The notes: generated by a model from the sequence alone, not told the origin. DNA of 32,139 nucleotides from Planctomycetaceae bacterium (GCA_029259815.1 JAJDEJ010000316.1:1-32139); one strand, 5' to 3'; shown: positions 16,692 through 27,000, counted from the first letter of the stretch. Made by a program: numbers and translations.

Positions 16692-17376
16692 GGCGAGTTT
16701 GGAAGGAAATGCCTTCTGGGTCGAAGTCGCGAGTGGCCTGCCGGTCATTGAAGAGGTGGCGGCATGGAAGCGTGGCGACGATCCTCTCCCTGAGTGGAAG
16801 CCGTCGCGTAGATCTGAGTGCCGGACCGATCGTCTTTCCGTTCGGGACTCGCATGTTCCCCAATGCGACATAGCCGCAACAAATGAACAGAACGTACATT
16901 CGAAGCCGACCGACCTTCCAAGGGATCATTTCCAGGTTCTGGGAAGAATGTGCAGATTCTCCGAATCTTCTCTGCCTGTTGAAATCACAAGACTTTGACG
17001 AGACATCTGGAGTTTGTGGACCAGAATCCCAAATGGCCGATTGACATTGTGATGATACCTGACTCACAATGGTGCTGGATGGTGGTGCTGTGATCGCTGC
17101 CTCCGCGAGTCGAGTTGTACCATATGAGTACCCTATCTCTTCGGGCCTTCCTTCCGACTGAGCCCATTGGGCCAGCGGGAATCAGGACGATTCCGGGCCG
17201 TGACTTAATCCAACTGGTAATTAACGACCCCACGGCAATGTGCCGCAACGTGCCCGACACCAAACGAATCGCCTGACAAACCTGAATGTTCCTACCAAGA
17301 CCGCTCGCAGGCGGATCGCAGGGAACTCAAGACCCTTGCGGTCCCAAATGACCGTACCAAGATTGGCTTCGACCCT
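16692..17376. other. 685-bp gap without a convincing gene
   Basis: The open frames here are short or antisense; one plus-strand frame (16666-16998) overlaps the previous gene and has neither a ribosome site nor a recognisable product. The gap holds a small hairpin (AGATTC-TCC-GAATCT, 16954-16968) and the dyad at 17045-17071. It probably holds the promoter of the FHA gene. Confidence 0.5.
17045..17071. promoter_or_regulatory. 8-bp dyad CATTGTGA / TCACAATG overlapping a TTGACA
   Basis: A perfect inverted repeat with an 11-nt spacer, overlapping TTGACA at 17041-17046. It looks like an operator over a -35 element, but no good -10 follows at 16-18 nt, so this is tentative. Confidence 0.3.
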
Positions 17377-18906
17377 ATGCATTCGGCATTTGACAATTCC
17401 AGTCGTCGACGACGTCTGTTCACGTTGCGCAGTCCTGATGAGACGATTGAGGAATCACCATTCGAACCGGAAGAGCCCTTGCCGCAGGCCGTCAAACCAG
17501 GCCTGAAACATCTCCCCGAGCCAGACGTTTCGCGATCAACGTTAACGCGATTTCGCCGGGCTTGTGGACAGCAGACCGCTTTCATCGTGAAGATTGCCTC
17601 TTCTGAGTCGGGGACACGCCCCAAACCGGTCCTTTGGAATCGCCCCAGTTTGATCATCGGCAAGGGCGAAGACTGTGACCTGCGACTCCCGCATACTGAA
17701 GTGAGTCGGCAGCATGCTTACTTCCAGATCATCAACGAGCGGATCTATTGTGCAGATATGAGTTCCCGTACCGGCACGCATTGGTCAAATGGAGCCTCAC
17801 AGGCCGGGTGGGTCGATGAGCACGAGGCAGTCTCGATCGGCCCCTATTCGCTGACGTTCGAGCCAGCCCCTCAATTGTTCGACGCCGAACGAGCAGAGGA
17901 CGAGTTTGCCAGTGACGATTCGCCGCAGGACAACGAGTTTCTTGCAGGAAGTGAATGCTTTCTGGACTTCCTCAACGCGGGTCAAGACGTTCGCCGGTAT
18001 CGCGTGACTCGAGATGTGACGCTGATCGGCAGTGGGGATGCAGCGAAAGTGCACCTGGCCCACCCCTCCGTCTCCAAAGCCCACTGCAGTATCGTGAGGA
18101 CTGGCACCGGACTCTGGTTGGTCGACCTGCTTTCAGATGATGGAACGATCATCAACGGTCATGTGGACGCACTCGCTCCCTTACGATCAGGTGATGAGTT
18201 TCAAGTGGGGCGGTTTCTCGTATCAGTCCATTATGGCGATAACGCTGACGACACGTCTGCACCAGCGTTCTCCGCCCCCTCAGACGTACGACCGCTTGAG
18301 CCAGAACGTGCGAATTCGACTTTCGTTGATTCAACAGCGACTGATGTCGTTCCTGACGACACACATCACCCACCGCAACCAGAAATGAATCTCAGTGCAC
18401 TCAATCAACTGGCTCATCTGACATCCGGACTGCCTGCACAGAACGGCCCGACCAGTGGAGTGAACGGACTGTCCGAGCAATTCGTACTGAACATCATTAA
18501 GGAATTGGGCGTCATGCAGCAGCAGGCATTGCAGCATGCCCAAGACTCGATGAAACAGACCGTCAACACATTGACGACGACTTACCAGGACCGCATTGAA
18601 TCCCTGGAGCGACAACATGCTGCACTCCGCGATCAGTTGCTCGGCCTGTCGACTGACCCGTCAGCACATCTCGGACTGCCTGACCCGACTGGGGGCATGC
18701 TTCCGCCGCAGACTCCTTGGGATGGCCCTGACATGGCCGATCCAGAGTTTAGCCAGCTACCTGAGCCCGAACGCGGCTCCTTCGAATGCTCGAATCCTGA
18801 CGAACGTGAAGCCTGGATTCGAGAGCGGATGCGAGCGGTCGAAACCGAACTCGACAAGACCCGACGTGGTTGGGGCAAGAAGCTGATCGAGATGCTCGGC
18901 TATTGA
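17377..18906 (+). CDS. Double FHA-domain protein with C-terminal coiled coil
   Basis: 509 residues. Two forkhead-associated domains, which bind phosphothreonine peptides: the first at about 88-163 (IIGKGEDCDLRLP, EVSRQHA, SSRTGT), the second at about 208-286 (LIGSGDAAKVHLA, SVSKAHCSI, DDGTIING). A Pro/Thr-rich linker leads to a coiled coil at about 365-420 and a basic C-terminus. No membrane segment. In the first domain the usual Asn-Gly after the Ser-Arg loop is shifted (HWSNGA), so binding may be weakened. The role is probably an adaptor in Ser/Thr kinase signalling (inference). The ribosome site before the ATG is weak, so the start is less certain. Confidence 0.85.
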   Translation: MHSAFDNSSRRRRLFTLRSPDETIEESPFEPEEPLPQAVKPGLKHLPEPDVSRSTLTRFRRACGQQTAFIVKIASSESGTRPKPVLWNRPSLIIGKGEDCDLRLPHTEVSRQHAYFQIINERIYCADMSSRTGTHWSNGASQAGWVDEHEAVSIGPYSLTFEPAPQLFDAERAEDEFASDDSPQDNEFLAGSECFLDFLNAGQDVRRYRVTRDVTLIGSGDAAKVHLAHPSVSKAHCSIVRTGTGLWLVDLLSDDGTIINGHVDALAPLRSGDEFQVGRFLVSVHYGDNADDTSAPAFSAPSDVRPLEPERANSTFVDSTATDVVPDDTHHPPQPEMNLSALNQLAHLTSGLPAQNGPTSGVNGLSEQFVLNIIKELGVMQQQALQHAQDSMKQTVNTLTTTYQDRIESLERQHAALRDQLLGLSTDPSAHLGLPDPTGGMLPPQTPWDGPDMADPEFSQLPEPERGSFECSNPDEREAWIRERMRAVETELDKTRRGWGKKLIEMLGY

Positions 18907-19430
18907 ACCGCAGCTTGATGATGAGTTGACGCGTAACTCTCTTCCCGGATGACATCGACTCACGGCTGGTGTGAATTGGTCTCACCCGTTTGCCGGTCAG
19001 ATGCAGGCAGACCACCGATCGCCTCCACAGAAGCTGCAATGGCGCGCAGCGATCGACTTCCCAGGCAGCGGCGATAAACAAATCTACTGCAATGGGTTAC
19101 GACGAGCACACCGATTGTCGTTCTTCTTGAGTGCCGGTCGAGCATGAGGCGTAACCCTCTCGTCGTGCCTGCAAACTGGACGCTTTCCCCCGGATCTTCC
19201 CAGTTTGACTAACGCGACGTATCCGGACCACCGTAGCAGGAAAACCGCTTCCTACGGAGCAATGTGATCAATCGGTTCATCGATGCGATCGATAAACCTT
19301 ACAGATCAGGAACCTCGATGTCTGTTCCCGCAGAGCATTCCCTATGGGTGGCTTCTACAGACAAGGACACCCGATCGACAAACGACGCTGATACGACCCG
19401 ATTCACGATTCTACAAGAGAGACCTTTACC
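18907..19430. other. 524-bp gap, probable promoter region of the lipoprotein-export operon
   Basis: No supported gene. It contains a hairpin at 19229-19256 (CCGTAG..CTACGG with a GGAA/TTCC extension) without a T-run, and a small ATCGAT-GCG-ATCGAT dyad near 19280-19294. No clear sigma70 or sigma54 promoter was identified. Confidence 0.45.
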
Positions 19431-20153
19431 ATGGTCAGGATGACGCATTGGTTAGGCATGCTGTTGTTGGTTTGCACCTCGACAGGTTGTGGTCACTTCA
19501 TCGACCACGTTGATGGCACTGCCTACAGCATCAAGTGTAAACATCGCGCCAAGATGGCCTGGATGGATGCTCGGGACCTGTATGGATGCGTTTCGTATCC
19601 GTACAACTTCGGTGAAGGGTTCCGGGCCGGCTATGCAGATGTCTGCATGGGGAACGACACAGGCTGCACGCCCGCCGTTCCACCGCGACGTTATTGGTCC
19701 AGCTGTTACTTGAACTGCGAAGGCAAGGGCAAGGCGATGGCTTGGGCAGACGGCTTCGCTCATGGAGCCCTCGCAGCCAGCTGCGATGGCTGTGCTGGAC
19801 AATGTCAGATCTCTACGTATGGCAGTTCGGGGTCTGGCGGAGGTGGCAACGGCGAATACGGCACAGCCCTCAAGGGCTATCGACCGCCTCAGGCCAACAA
19901 CCCCTATGGAAACAATCCCGACCCCTACGGTGTGGATGACTACGACCCGGAACCAACACCTGATGACCTCCCACTTGCACCGCCACCGGGCAGTGGATTC
20001 GATGGCCCCGACTCAATCGATGACTTCGACGAAGGCGGGGAACTTGTCCCCGAGGCACCAACTGAAACGGGACTACCCCTGGAAGTCTGGCGACAACCGA
20101 TGGCACCCACAGCCCCTCGGACCGCAGAAGCTTATCACGCACCCGTGTTCTAA
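19431..20153 (+). CDS. Cys-rich putative lipoprotein
   Basis: 240 residues. An N-terminal signal (WLGMLLLVCTSTGC) ends in a lipobox-like Cys20; the box is imperfect (S-T-G-C). The mature part has ten or so Cys residues (KCKH, YGCVSYPYNFGEGF, DTGCTP, SSCYLNCEGKG, SCDGCAGQCQ), fitting an extracytoplasmic disulfide-rich fold. The C-terminal half is low complexity: a Gly/Ser stretch, Asn/Pro/Tyr repeats and an acidic Pro-rich tail. No known domain. It sits 120 bp before the polysaccharide export gene, so a role at the outer membrane with that system is plausible. A second ATG at 19440 is an alternative start. Confidence 0.75.
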   Translation: MVRMTHWLGMLLLVCTSTGCGHFIDHVDGTAYSIKCKHRAKMAWMDARDLYGCVSYPYNFGEGFRAGYADVCMGNDTGCTPAVPPRRYWSSCYLNCEGKGKAMAWADGFAHGALAASCDGCAGQCQISTYGSSGSGGGGNGEYGTALKGYRPPQANNPYGNNPDPYGVDDYDPEPTPDDLPLAPPPGSGFDGPDSIDDFDEGGELVPEAPTETGLPLEVWRQPMAPTAPRTAEAYHAPVF

Positions 20154-20273
20154 CCTGACACGGCCTTCAAAGACAACAGCAAGACACGTCGTCTCATTGT
20201 TCACATCTGACGTTATCGCCGACTGGACGGTTCCGACCGGCATCGAGCGAGCCTGAAACTGGAGTTCAGACGG

Positions 20274-21599
20274 ATGACCCGCAACTCACTTCAATCGACC
20301 GTCTTCTGCGTGGCCGGCTTACTCCTGTTAGCCGGCAGTGGATGCAGCAGTACATCACTGTTTGGATACATCCCCGCGATCCCCGTGGAACGTGTCCCGA
20401 ACTCAATCCTGGGCCGTCCGAGAGAGGACATGCAGGAGATCTCACTCTCCCGCCTGCGTCAACAACCCAGAGACGTGTATCAGCTGGGTGCGAATGACAT
20501 CCTTGGTATCTACATCGAGACCATTCTTGGCAATGCGGAAGAAGCCCCACCCGTCCACTTTCCCGAAGACGGCGAACAGGCTCCGTCCATCGGCTTCCCG
20601 GTTCCCATCCGTGAAGATGGATCGATCTCCTTGCCACTTGTGCCTCCACTGGACATCGAAGGCCTCACGCTCGCACAAGCAACTGAGGTGATCCGTAAAG
20701 CTTATACCATCGACCAAAGGCTATTGCCCGAGGGCAAGGACTCGATCATTGTCACGCTGCTCAAACGGCGGACATACCGGATCCTCGTCGTCCGAGAAGA
20801 GGCAGGGGCCAGTAGCTCAGTGAGAGGCCGTGAAGATGAAGTCATCAAGCGAGGAGCAGGATTTGTCCTCGATCTCCCGGCTGGTGAGAACGACTTAATG
20901 CACGCTCTGAATGAAACGGGCGGCCTGCCCGGTCTGGATGCCAAGAACGAAATCCTCATCGTGCGTGGTCAGGGAGTTGACGGCAAGGAATGGGACAAGG
21001 TCGTGGCCAGGATGCATGCACAACGCCAGCCGTGTAGCTGTCCGCCGCCGATCCCTGATCCCCCCAACATGACACGCATCCCGCTGCGGTTTTATTCGGA
21101 GAACGTCCCGGAATTTTCCGAAGAAGACATCATCCTCAACTCGGGTGACATCGTGATGATCGAGTCCCGAGAGCGTGAGAAGTTCTACACGGGCGGTGTC
21201 CTGGGTGGCGGAGAACATCCTCTCCCGCGTGACTACGACCTCGATATCATGGGTGCCATCGCCATCGCTGGTGGGCCAGTCGGATCATCGGGTGCTGTGC
21301 TCTCCCAGTCAGGGTTGGGCGGCGGTCGAGGGGGAAGAGGAGGAGGAGGAGGAGCGCAAGGAGGAGGACCACTGCCACCGACTGATGCCATCATCATCCG
21401 CAAGTTGTGCGATGGCAGCCAAGTCCCCATCCGAGTTGATCTCAAGCGAATCTACGACGACCCACGTCAACGAGTCTTGATTCAGCCGGAAGACGTGATC
21501 ATCCTCAAGTACAAGTGCATGGAAGAAACGGTCAACACTGCACTCGGTCTGATCCAGCTCAACTTCCTGTTTAACGGCTTCTCCGGTGGAGGGTTCTAA
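20274..21599 (+). CDS. Polysaccharide biosynthesis/export (Wza-type) outer-membrane lipoprotein
   Basis: 441 residues. Signal peptide with lipobox-like Cys24 (LLLLAGSGC). The Poly_export domain starts at YQLGANDILGIYIE (about 69-82) and continues through GSISLPLVPPLDIEGLTLAQA, the classic Wza/GumB pattern. SLBB-type segments follow (about 205-300). A Gly-rich loop (about 348-364) and a late IRVDLKRIYDDP..LIQPEDVIIL repeat complete the protein. The family forms the outer-membrane channel for capsule or exopolysaccharide. No glycosyltransferase or Wzc kinase gene is in view. It ends at a strong terminator. Confidence 0.92.
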   Translation: MTRNSLQSTVFCVAGLLLLAGSGCSSTSLFGYIPAIPVERVPNSILGRPREDMQEISLSRLRQQPRDVYQLGANDILGIYIETILGNAEEAPPVHFPEDGEQAPSIGFPVPIREDGSISLPLVPPLDIEGLTLAQATEVIRKAYTIDQRLLPEGKDSIIVTLLKRRTYRILVVREEAGASSSVRGREDEVIKRGAGFVLDLPAGENDLMHALNETGGLPGLDAKNEILIVRGQGVDGKEWDKVVARMHAQRQPCSCPPPIPDPPNMTRIPLRFYSENVPEFSEEDIILNSGDIVMIESREREKFYTGGVLGGGEHPLPRDYDLDIMGAIAIAGGPVGSSGAVLSQSGLGGGRGGRGGGGGAQGGGPLPPTDAIIIRKLCDGSQVPIRVDLKRIYDDPRQRVLIQPEDVIILKYKCMEETVNTALGLIQLNFLFNGFSGGGF

Positions 21600-21624
21600 T
21601 CTCTCAACGGACTGATCGACCCAG

Positions 21625-21661
21625 AAACAGGCCCGCAAGAGAACTCTTGCGGGCCTGTTTT
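21625..21661. terminator. Bidirectional rho-independent terminator
   Basis: A perfect 17-bp stem (21625-21641 and 21644-21660; core GGCCCGCAAGAG) around AA, starting with AAA and ending with TTTT, so it has a T-run in both directions. It lies between the convergent export and sigma54-activator genes. Confidence 0.9.
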
Positions 21662-21752
21662 CGATGGTAAACGTGCGACTAAATCCACCTTCCTGTGGGA
21701 CATCGCATCGCGATGTTTCCAGGCGCATCCCACAGCCATTTGCGCCGACGAC

Positions 21753-23813
21753 TCAACTGGATCGCTTAATGCCATACTTCTTGAGCTTACGATCCAGCGT
21801 CGTCCGCTCGATTCCCAGCTGTCGCGCCGTTGCCGACTTGTTCCAGCCTAAGCGGTTGAGTGTCGCTGTAATGTATTGGTTCTCCAGCTCTTCGAGGCTC
21901 ACCTCCTGGTTGATTGCTTCGGTCCAGCCCTCCGCCGCGTCGGCAGGAACCGACTCCTGTTGCGTTGAGGACGATTGATCGGCCTTTTGGTCCAAGCCAG
22001 CGAAGAGTTGATGATCTGCCAAAGGTGTCGGTCGATCGAGGTTATGCAGCCGAATGTCCTCGGCGGTGAGTTGTTCATTGTCGCTGAGGATGGCTGAACG
22101 CTCGATGACGTTCTTCAATTCGCGAACGTTGCCTGGCCAATGATACTCGCGAAGCACCTCGATGGCCTCATGGGTGAACCCCTTGCACTTGACGCGGCAA
22201 CGGGCAGCCGTCTTTTGGAGGAAGTGCCTGGCAATCACCGGGATGTCATCGGGATGCTTGCGTAATGGGGGCACAAAGAGTTCAAGCACCTGGAGTCGAA
22301 AGTACAGGTCCTGCCGAAAGTCGCCCGCTTTGACGGCCGACTCCAGGTTCCGATTCGTCGCTGTGACCACGCGGACGTTGACCTGGATCGGCTTGCTCCC
22401 CCCCACACGTTCGTACGGATGCCCTTCGAGAACTCGCAGGAACTTGGATTGCACCTCCGAGCTCATCTCACCCACTTCATCCAGGAACAAAGTGCCTTTG
22501 TCGGCTTGTTCGAATTTGCCAATTTTTTGACCAGCGGCCCCCGTGAAGGAACCTTTCTCGTGCCCAAACAGCTCGCTCTCCAGAAGACTCTCCGAGAGTG
22601 CCGCGCAGTTGACGCAGACGAAAGCCTGTTCCCGGCGATTGCTGTTGAAATGGACTGCCCTTGCGACGATCTCTTTACCGACGCCGCTTTCCCCACGGAT
22701 CAAGACGGTTGCGTCTGTGGGAGCGATCCGTCCCACTTTGCTCCGTAACTCGTCCATCTGAGAGCTGTTTCCGACCAACTCTGTTTCCACTTCCAACTGC
22801 TGCCGGAGGTCGTCCGCCACCTGTTCGGCCTTGGACAATCCCTGCTGCAAAGTTTCCCGTCGCTTCACATTCTCAAGGGCAATTCCGAACTGATCAGCAA
22901 CAGCGAGGGTGAATTCCAAATCGTCGGGCTCAAGTGACCGCCCCTCCTTCATGGTGTACAAATGAATGAGCCCGAGGATTCGATTCTTCCGACGGATCGG
23001 AGCACAGATTGCGCTCTCAGCACTCATCAGACTCAAACTGTCACGTAACGCGAGTGACTCGTTCTCGGACAGGTCCCTCGCCAAGAGTGCTTCGTGATCT
23101 TCGAGGACGATCTCCGAGAGGTAGCGTGACACCGCTGGCTTCTCATCCGTTTGACGGGACATGGTCGCGATGTACTCCAGATCGTCAGCTTCCGGCTGCT
23201 CTTCATCTCCTGTCACCAGCAACACGGCTCCCAGCGATGCACTCGTGCCGGCAAACAGTCCTTCCAGCGCTCGCTCTGCCAGAATTGTCGTCTGAGAGGC
23301 TTCGGCCATCGAACGAGCAAGTTGATACAGTTCGTTGAGCCCCGGCTTCGTGCGGGTTGATGTATCAGTGACCTGTGGCTTGTCGTATCGTGTGCCCGAC
23401 TTACGCTCGATGATATCGAACGTCGCGCCCTGACCCATGTCGACCGAACCACCCACGACAATGGATCCCTCAGGAGCCGTGTGCGTGAACTCCGCTTCGC
23501 ACGCTCCGATCGTGAGCATGTTCCCGTGTTCTAAAATGACTTCACCATCAATCCGCACGCCATCGACCTGGACACCGTTTCGACTTCCCAGGTCACGCAC
23601 CGACCAGCGACCGCCACTGTAGAAAACCTCACAATGTTGGCGGCTGCATTTTGCGTCCGGGATGACAACACGATTGGAGTTGGCTCGACCAATCGTCAGG
23701 ATTTCCCCCTGAGTCAACGGAATCACACTCCGCCGCGCAGACCCACGACGGATGACCAAATAGTTGGTCACATCGACAGGTAAATTCGGCTGATCGGCCC
23801 CGGTTCGTTCCAT
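21753..23813 (-). CDS. Sigma54-dependent transcriptional activator, FHA-GAF-AAA+-Fis
   Basis: 686 residues. An N-terminal FHA domain (about 18-110: [20 protein letters not shown]) would sense phosphothreonine. A GAF domain covers about 160-318. The AAA+ core covers about 345-580: Walker A GESGVGKE (374-381), the sigma54-contact loop GSFTGA (421-426), Walker B TLFLDE (441-446), and a helix with [10 protein letters not shown] Fis-type helix-turn-helix ends the protein (645-683: [28 protein letters not shown]). The contact loop is a Ser variant of GAFTGA but keeps the key Phe and Thr. It activates sigma54 promoters from bound enhancers; its targets are unknown. Its upstream gap is insulated by a terminator. 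Confidence 0.95.
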   Translation of the reverse strand: MERTGADQPNLPVDVTNYLVIRRGSARRSVIPLTQGEILTIGRANSNRVVIPDAKCSRQHCEVFYSGGRWSVRDLGSRNGVQVDGVRIDGEVILEHGNMLTIGACEAEFTHTAPEGSIVVGGSVDMGQGATFDIIERKSGTRYDKPQVTDTSTRTKPGLNELYQLARSMAEASQTTILAERALEGLFAGTSASLGAVLLVTGDEEQPEADDLEYIATMSRQTDEKPAVSRYLSEIVLEDHEALLARDLSENESLALRDSLSLMSAESAICAPIRRKNRILGLIHLYTMKEGRSLEPDDLEFTLAVADQFGIALENVKRRETLQQGLSKAEQVADDLRQQLEVETELVGNSSQMDELRSKVGRIAPTDATVLIRGESGVGKEIVARAVHFNSNRREQAFVCVNCAALSESLLESELFGHEKGSFTGAAGQKIGKFEQADKGTLFLDEVGEMSSEVQSKFLRVLEGHPYERVGGSKPIQVNVRVVTATNRNLESAVKAGDFRQDLYFRLQVLELFVPPLRKHPDDIPVIARHFLQKTAARCRVKCKGFTHEAIEVLREYHWPGNVRELKNVIERSAILSDNEQLTAEDIRLHNLDRPTPLADHQLFAGLDQKADQSSSTQQESVPADAAEGWTEAINQEVSLEELENQYITATLNRLGWNKSATARQLGIERTTLDRKLKKYGIKRSS

Positions 23814-23965
23814 ACTTCTTGACTCGACATTTGAGGGCTGTTGTCAGCTCACTCAGGATGTACTCCCGGCGAGTGAGGCCGTGATGAGGGACGAACGAAC
23901 ATGATCGTGAGCCCTCCCAGCACTCGTTGGCTCGCCGAAGAGTCGCTGCTCTCCTTACTCATAGC

Positions 23966-24009
23966 AAAAAGGAAAAGCGTCTCCCGGACAAGTCCGAAAG
24001 ACGCTTTCC
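23966..24009 (-). terminator. Rho-independent terminator, minus strand
   Basis: A long stem at 23971-24009 (GGAAAAGCGTCT / AGACGCTTTCC, with inner CGGAC-AA-GTCCG) followed on the minus strand by TTTTCCTTTTT. It lies upstream of the sigma54-activator gene and would block read-through into it. Confidence 0.8.
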
Positions 24010-24342
24010 ATGGCCGTTGAGCAAGTGCGGGCCAATCCTTGCTCGTGCAGCGGTGGAAAAGACACGCACTTAGCGTGCCAAATTCGCAGAATCCGGGGGC
24101 GCCAATTCCTCAATAACCTCGTAGAATCGTGGTTTTCTCCCGATTTTGACTCAAGAAGTCCGAACCAACCGGCATTCAATTCCGAGATTTCTCATTGATC
24201 GGTACTCAATGAAGCGTTGCGACGGTTCCTGGTGATGGCGACCGGAAGAATATGCATCAACTTCTTGCATCGTCTTGACACAGGCTGCTTCAGAGCACAA
24301 CAGTTGTCAGCCACGTCCTCGGCACATTCATCTCTGAACGCT

Positions 24343-24364
24343 AAAAAAACAATCTGACGATTGT
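24343..24364 (-). terminator. Probable rho-independent terminator, minus strand
   Basis: Stem ACAATC/GATTGT with a 4-nt loop followed on the minus strand by seven T. The stem is AT-rich and weak. It could end a transcript running on past bioA, or a separate short RNA. Confidence 0.55.
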
Positions 24365-24546
24365 GACGAAATCATGGGGCCTTTCGGGCTGTCTCAGGCT
24401 CACCGAGAGTATTTGCTGATATGAATGGACGTTTCGGCACTTCGCTTGCTAATGTATAGCAACAGATGATTTATTCTTTTCATACCGTGTTGTCCCGGGA
24501 GTTCGATCCTTCGCCGGCCTGAATTCATTACACCCGAAACACGGCT

Positions 24547-24584
24547 GAGGCCCACTGGTACATTCCAGTGGGCCTCGCTTTTTT
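24547..24584 (+). terminator. Strong rho-independent terminator, plus strand
   Basis: A perfect 12-bp stem GAGGCCCACTGG / CCAGTGGGCCTC around TACATT, followed by GC and six T on the plus strand. The nearest gene (bioA) ends 22 bp further on from the other side; the hairpin lacks a T-run in that direction. Confidence 0.85.
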
Positions 24585-24605
24585 GCTGGCTCACTCTCAT
24601 CCTCG

Positions 24606-25973
24606 TCATCCATTTGGGGAAGCGGTTACTTCATTGATTGCCTCCAGAGCCACATCGCACAACTCTTCGATCAGGTCTCTCGTCATGGCAGGAGCCGGCA
24701 TGAGGACGACCACATCACCCAGCGGTCGCAGGATGACGTGGCGTTTTCTCGCAGCGAGTGTGACCTGATGACCCACCCGGAGTGCCGAATCAAACGGCTC
24801 GCCCGTCTCGCGATCCTGTACGAGTTCGATACCGACCATGATCCCCTTCTGTCGCACGTCGCCCACATGGGGATGAGCTGCCAGGCCTTCCAGACGTTGC
24901 CGCAGGACATCGGCGTTCGTCGACACGTTCGTGAGAATCCTGTTCTGCTCGAACAAGTCCAGTGATGCCAGCGCAGCCACACAACCAAGCGGATTTCCGG
25001 TATAGGTATGACCGTGGAAGAACGTCCGACCTTCGCTCGGATCGCCCAAAAACGCGTCAAAGACCTCATCCGTGGCCAGCGTCGCAGCGAGCGGGAGATA
25101 CCCACCCGTGATGCCTTTTCCCAAACAGAAAATGTCAGGATGCACTTCTTCCTGCTCACACGCAAACATCGTCCCCGTGCGCCCAAACCCAACAGCCACT
25201 TCGTCAGCGATTAACGGAATCCCCTGCTCATTTGTCAATTCTCGGACGCGTCGCAGGAACCCCGGCGGATGCACCAGGATCCCCGCTGCCCCTTGCACCA
25301 ACGGTTCGATCACGAATGCGGCCAATCGGTCGGCATGCTCGACGATTACCCGCTCCACCTCCGCCAGACAGTGGGAATGAAAGTCACTTTGGCTCATCCC
25401 ATTGGGAAACCGAAATCCACTCGGCGAAGGAACGCTGACCGTCTCAAACAGCAGCTTGCCATACATGCGGTGAAACAACGCAATGCTGCCCACACTGACC
25501 GAGCCGATCGTGTCACCGTGATACGCACCGCTGACCGTCGCAAACAGGTCACGTTCCTCCGGACCACCCGACTTTTGCCGATGGAACTGATAAGCCATCT
25601 TGAGCGCCGCTTCGACAGACGTCGCCCCACTGTCTGAGTAGAACACCTTCGTCAGTCCAGCGGGGGTGATGTCGACGAGTCGCTTCGCCAGCTCAATCGA
25701 CGGCACCGACCCCAGACCCAACAACGTCGTGTGGCCGACCCGGTCCAACTGCTCCCGCACAGCCGCATCAATCTCCGGCACGCGATGCCCGTGGACATTA
25801 CACCACAGCGACGAGATCCCATCCAGATACCGCCGTCCCTCGACATCGTACAGATGGAACCCCTCCGCCCGCTCGATGATCGGCGCCTCTTCCTCCCGAT
25901 ACGCTGTCATGGGCGCAAACGGGTGCCAGACGTGGGCATTGTCCCACTGACGGAGTTGTGATGCGGCTGTCAT
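24606..25973 (-). CDS. bioA: Adenosylmethionine-8-amino-7-oxononanoate aminotransferase
   Basis: 455 residues from the ATG at 25973, 4 bp after the mdh stop with GGGATGAG as ribosome site; the longer frame to 26105 runs inside mdh. A class III PLP aminotransferase: WHPFAPM near the N-terminus is the BioA hallmark, followed by [14 protein letters not shown], the cofactor-contacting [24 protein letters not shown] (Asp257) and the PLP lysine in [12 protein letters not shown] (Lys286). BioA makes 7,8-diaminopelargonate in biotin synthesis using SAM as amino donor. No other bio genes are in view. Co-transcription with mdh is very likely from the spacing. Confidence 0.93.
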   Translation of the reverse strand: MTAASQLRQWDNAHVWHPFAPMTAYREEEAPIIERAEGFHLYDVEGRRYLDGISSLWCNVHGHRVPEIDAAVREQLDRVGHTTLLGLGSVPSIELAKRLVDITPAGLTKVFYSDSGATSVEAALKMAYQFHRQKSGGPEERDLFATVSGAYHGDTIGSVSVGSIALFHRMYGKLLFETVSVPSPSGFRFPNGMSQSDFHSHCLAEVERVIVEHADRLAAFVIEPLVQGAAGILVHPPGFLRRVRELTNEQGIPLIADEVAVGFGRTGTMFACEQEEVHPDIFCLGKGITGGYLPLAATLATDEVFDAFLGDPSEGRTFFHGHTYTGNPLGCVAALASLDLFEQNRILTNVSTNADVLRQRLEGLAAHPHVGDVRQKGIMVGIELVQDRETGEPFDSALRVGHQVTLAARKRHVILRPLGDVVVLMPAPAMTRDLIEELCDVALEAINEVTASPNG

Positions 25974-25977
25974 CGAC

Positions 25978-26970
25978 TCATCCCGGGAGGAGGTCTTTGA
26001 CGGTGTCACGTTCTTCCCGCAACTCGGCGAGCGTCGCGTTGATCTTCTCCTGGGCGAAGGCACTGTGATCGAGCCCCTGTTGGATGGAGCAGGTTTGACC
26101 ATCACTCGATAGCGGGAAGCCGAACATCAAGCCTTCGTCGACGCCGTAGCTGCCGTCACTGCAGACGGCCGCACTGAAGCAATCTCCCGAGGGTGTTTTG
26201 GCGCGGACGGCCTTCACAGTATCAATGGCAGCATTCGCAGCTGAGGCCGCACTGGAAGCACCTCGTGCTTCGATGACAGCGGCTCCCCGCTTCTGCACGG
26301 TGGTGATGAAATCACCCTGCAGCCATGCGTCGTCGCCAATGACCTCTGGAGCCGTCTTACCATTGATGGTGGCGTGGAAGAAATCAGGAAACTGCGTTGC
26401 GGAGTGGTTACCCCAGATGGCAAGGTTCTTAACCGTGGAGACCGGCTGTCCGCTCTTCTGAGCGAGCTGAGACTGTGCCCGATTCTGGTCCAGCATCGTC
26501 ATGGCATACCAGCGATCCCGGGGCACGTCCGGGGCATTGTGCATGGCGATCAGGCAGTTGGTGTTACACGGGTTCCCCACGACGAGCACCCGCACATCCT
26601 TTGCAGCGGCGTTGTTAATGGCCTGCCCCGTGCTGGTGAAGATCGGTCCGTTGACGCGGATGAGGTCACCCCGCTCCATGCCCTTCCCGCGCGGGATGCT
26701 GCCCACGCACAGGACCCAGTTGCAGTCTGCAAAGCCATCTTCCAGATGATCACTGTCCGCCTTGACCACACCCGCCAGTGTCGGAAATGCACAGTCGTCG
26801 AGTTCCATCTCCACCCCGTCCAACGCTTTCAGCACGGGCGGAATTTCGACGAGATGCAGGACGACCGGCTGATCCGGGCCGAAGACTTCGCCACTCGCCA
26901 ATCGGAAGACGAGGGCGTATCCAATATTACCGGCGGCTCCGGTGACTGCGACATGAATGGGTGCGGGCAT
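25978..26970 (-). CDS. mdh: Malate dehydrogenase
   Basis: 330 residues, ATG start. NAD-binding [11 protein letters not shown] (10-20), substrate-loop arginines in [22 protein letters not shown], a family segment [16 protein letters not shown], and the active-site His in [13 protein letters not shown]. These fit the longer cytosolic-type malate dehydrogenase (about 325-330 residues), which interconverts malate and oxaloacetate in the TCA cycle. bioA follows 4 bp after its stop. Upstream is a 172-bp gap with an inverted word repeat. Confidence 0.96.
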   Translation of the reverse strand: MPAPIHVAVTGAAGNIGYALVFRLASGEVFGPDQPVVLHLVEIPPVLKALDGVEMELDDCAFPTLAGVVKADSDHLEDGFADCNWVLCVGSIPRGKGMERGDLIRVNGPIFTSTGQAINNAAAKDVRVLVVGNPCNTNCLIAMHNAPDVPRDRWYAMTMLDQNRAQSQLAQKSGQPVSTVKNLAIWGNHSATQFPDFFHATINGKTAPEVIGDDAWLQGDFITTVQKRGAAVIEARGASSAASAANAAIDTVKAVRAKTPSGDCFSAAVCSDGSYGVDEGLMFGFPLSSDGQTCSIQQGLDHSAFAQEKINATLAELREERDTVKDLLPG

Positions 26971-27000
26971 GGGTGACTTCCTTCGCTTATGTGTTCAGTA

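Larger units (their letters stand above)
23814..24605. other. 792-bp gene-poor region with several terminators; possible ncRNA locus
   Basis: No supported protein gene. It contains three terminator-like hairpins: two for minus-strand transcripts (23966-24009 and 24343-24364) and one for plus-strand transcripts (24547-24584). A TTGACA at 24275-24280 lacks a clear -10. The plus-strand terminator has no protein gene before it, which hints at a short plus-strand RNA. tmRNA, RNase P RNA and SRP RNA signatures were looked for and not seen. Confidence 0.5.

Noticed and set aside
16666..16998. 110-residue plus-strand open frame after the hypothetical protein
   Set aside because: It overlaps the previous gene by 26 bp, lacks a ribosome site and has no recognisable sequence; kept only as part of the gap description.
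16252..17067. 271-residue minus-strand open frame over a hypothetical gene end and the following gap
   Set aside because: It is Arg/Ser-rich with no motif or ribosome site and half of it is antisense to a better gene.
24490..24520. A T-loop-like GAGTTCGATCC suggested a tRNA gene
   Set aside because: The T stem pairs at only 4 of 5 positions and no matching acceptor stem, D arm or anticodon arm is found upstream.
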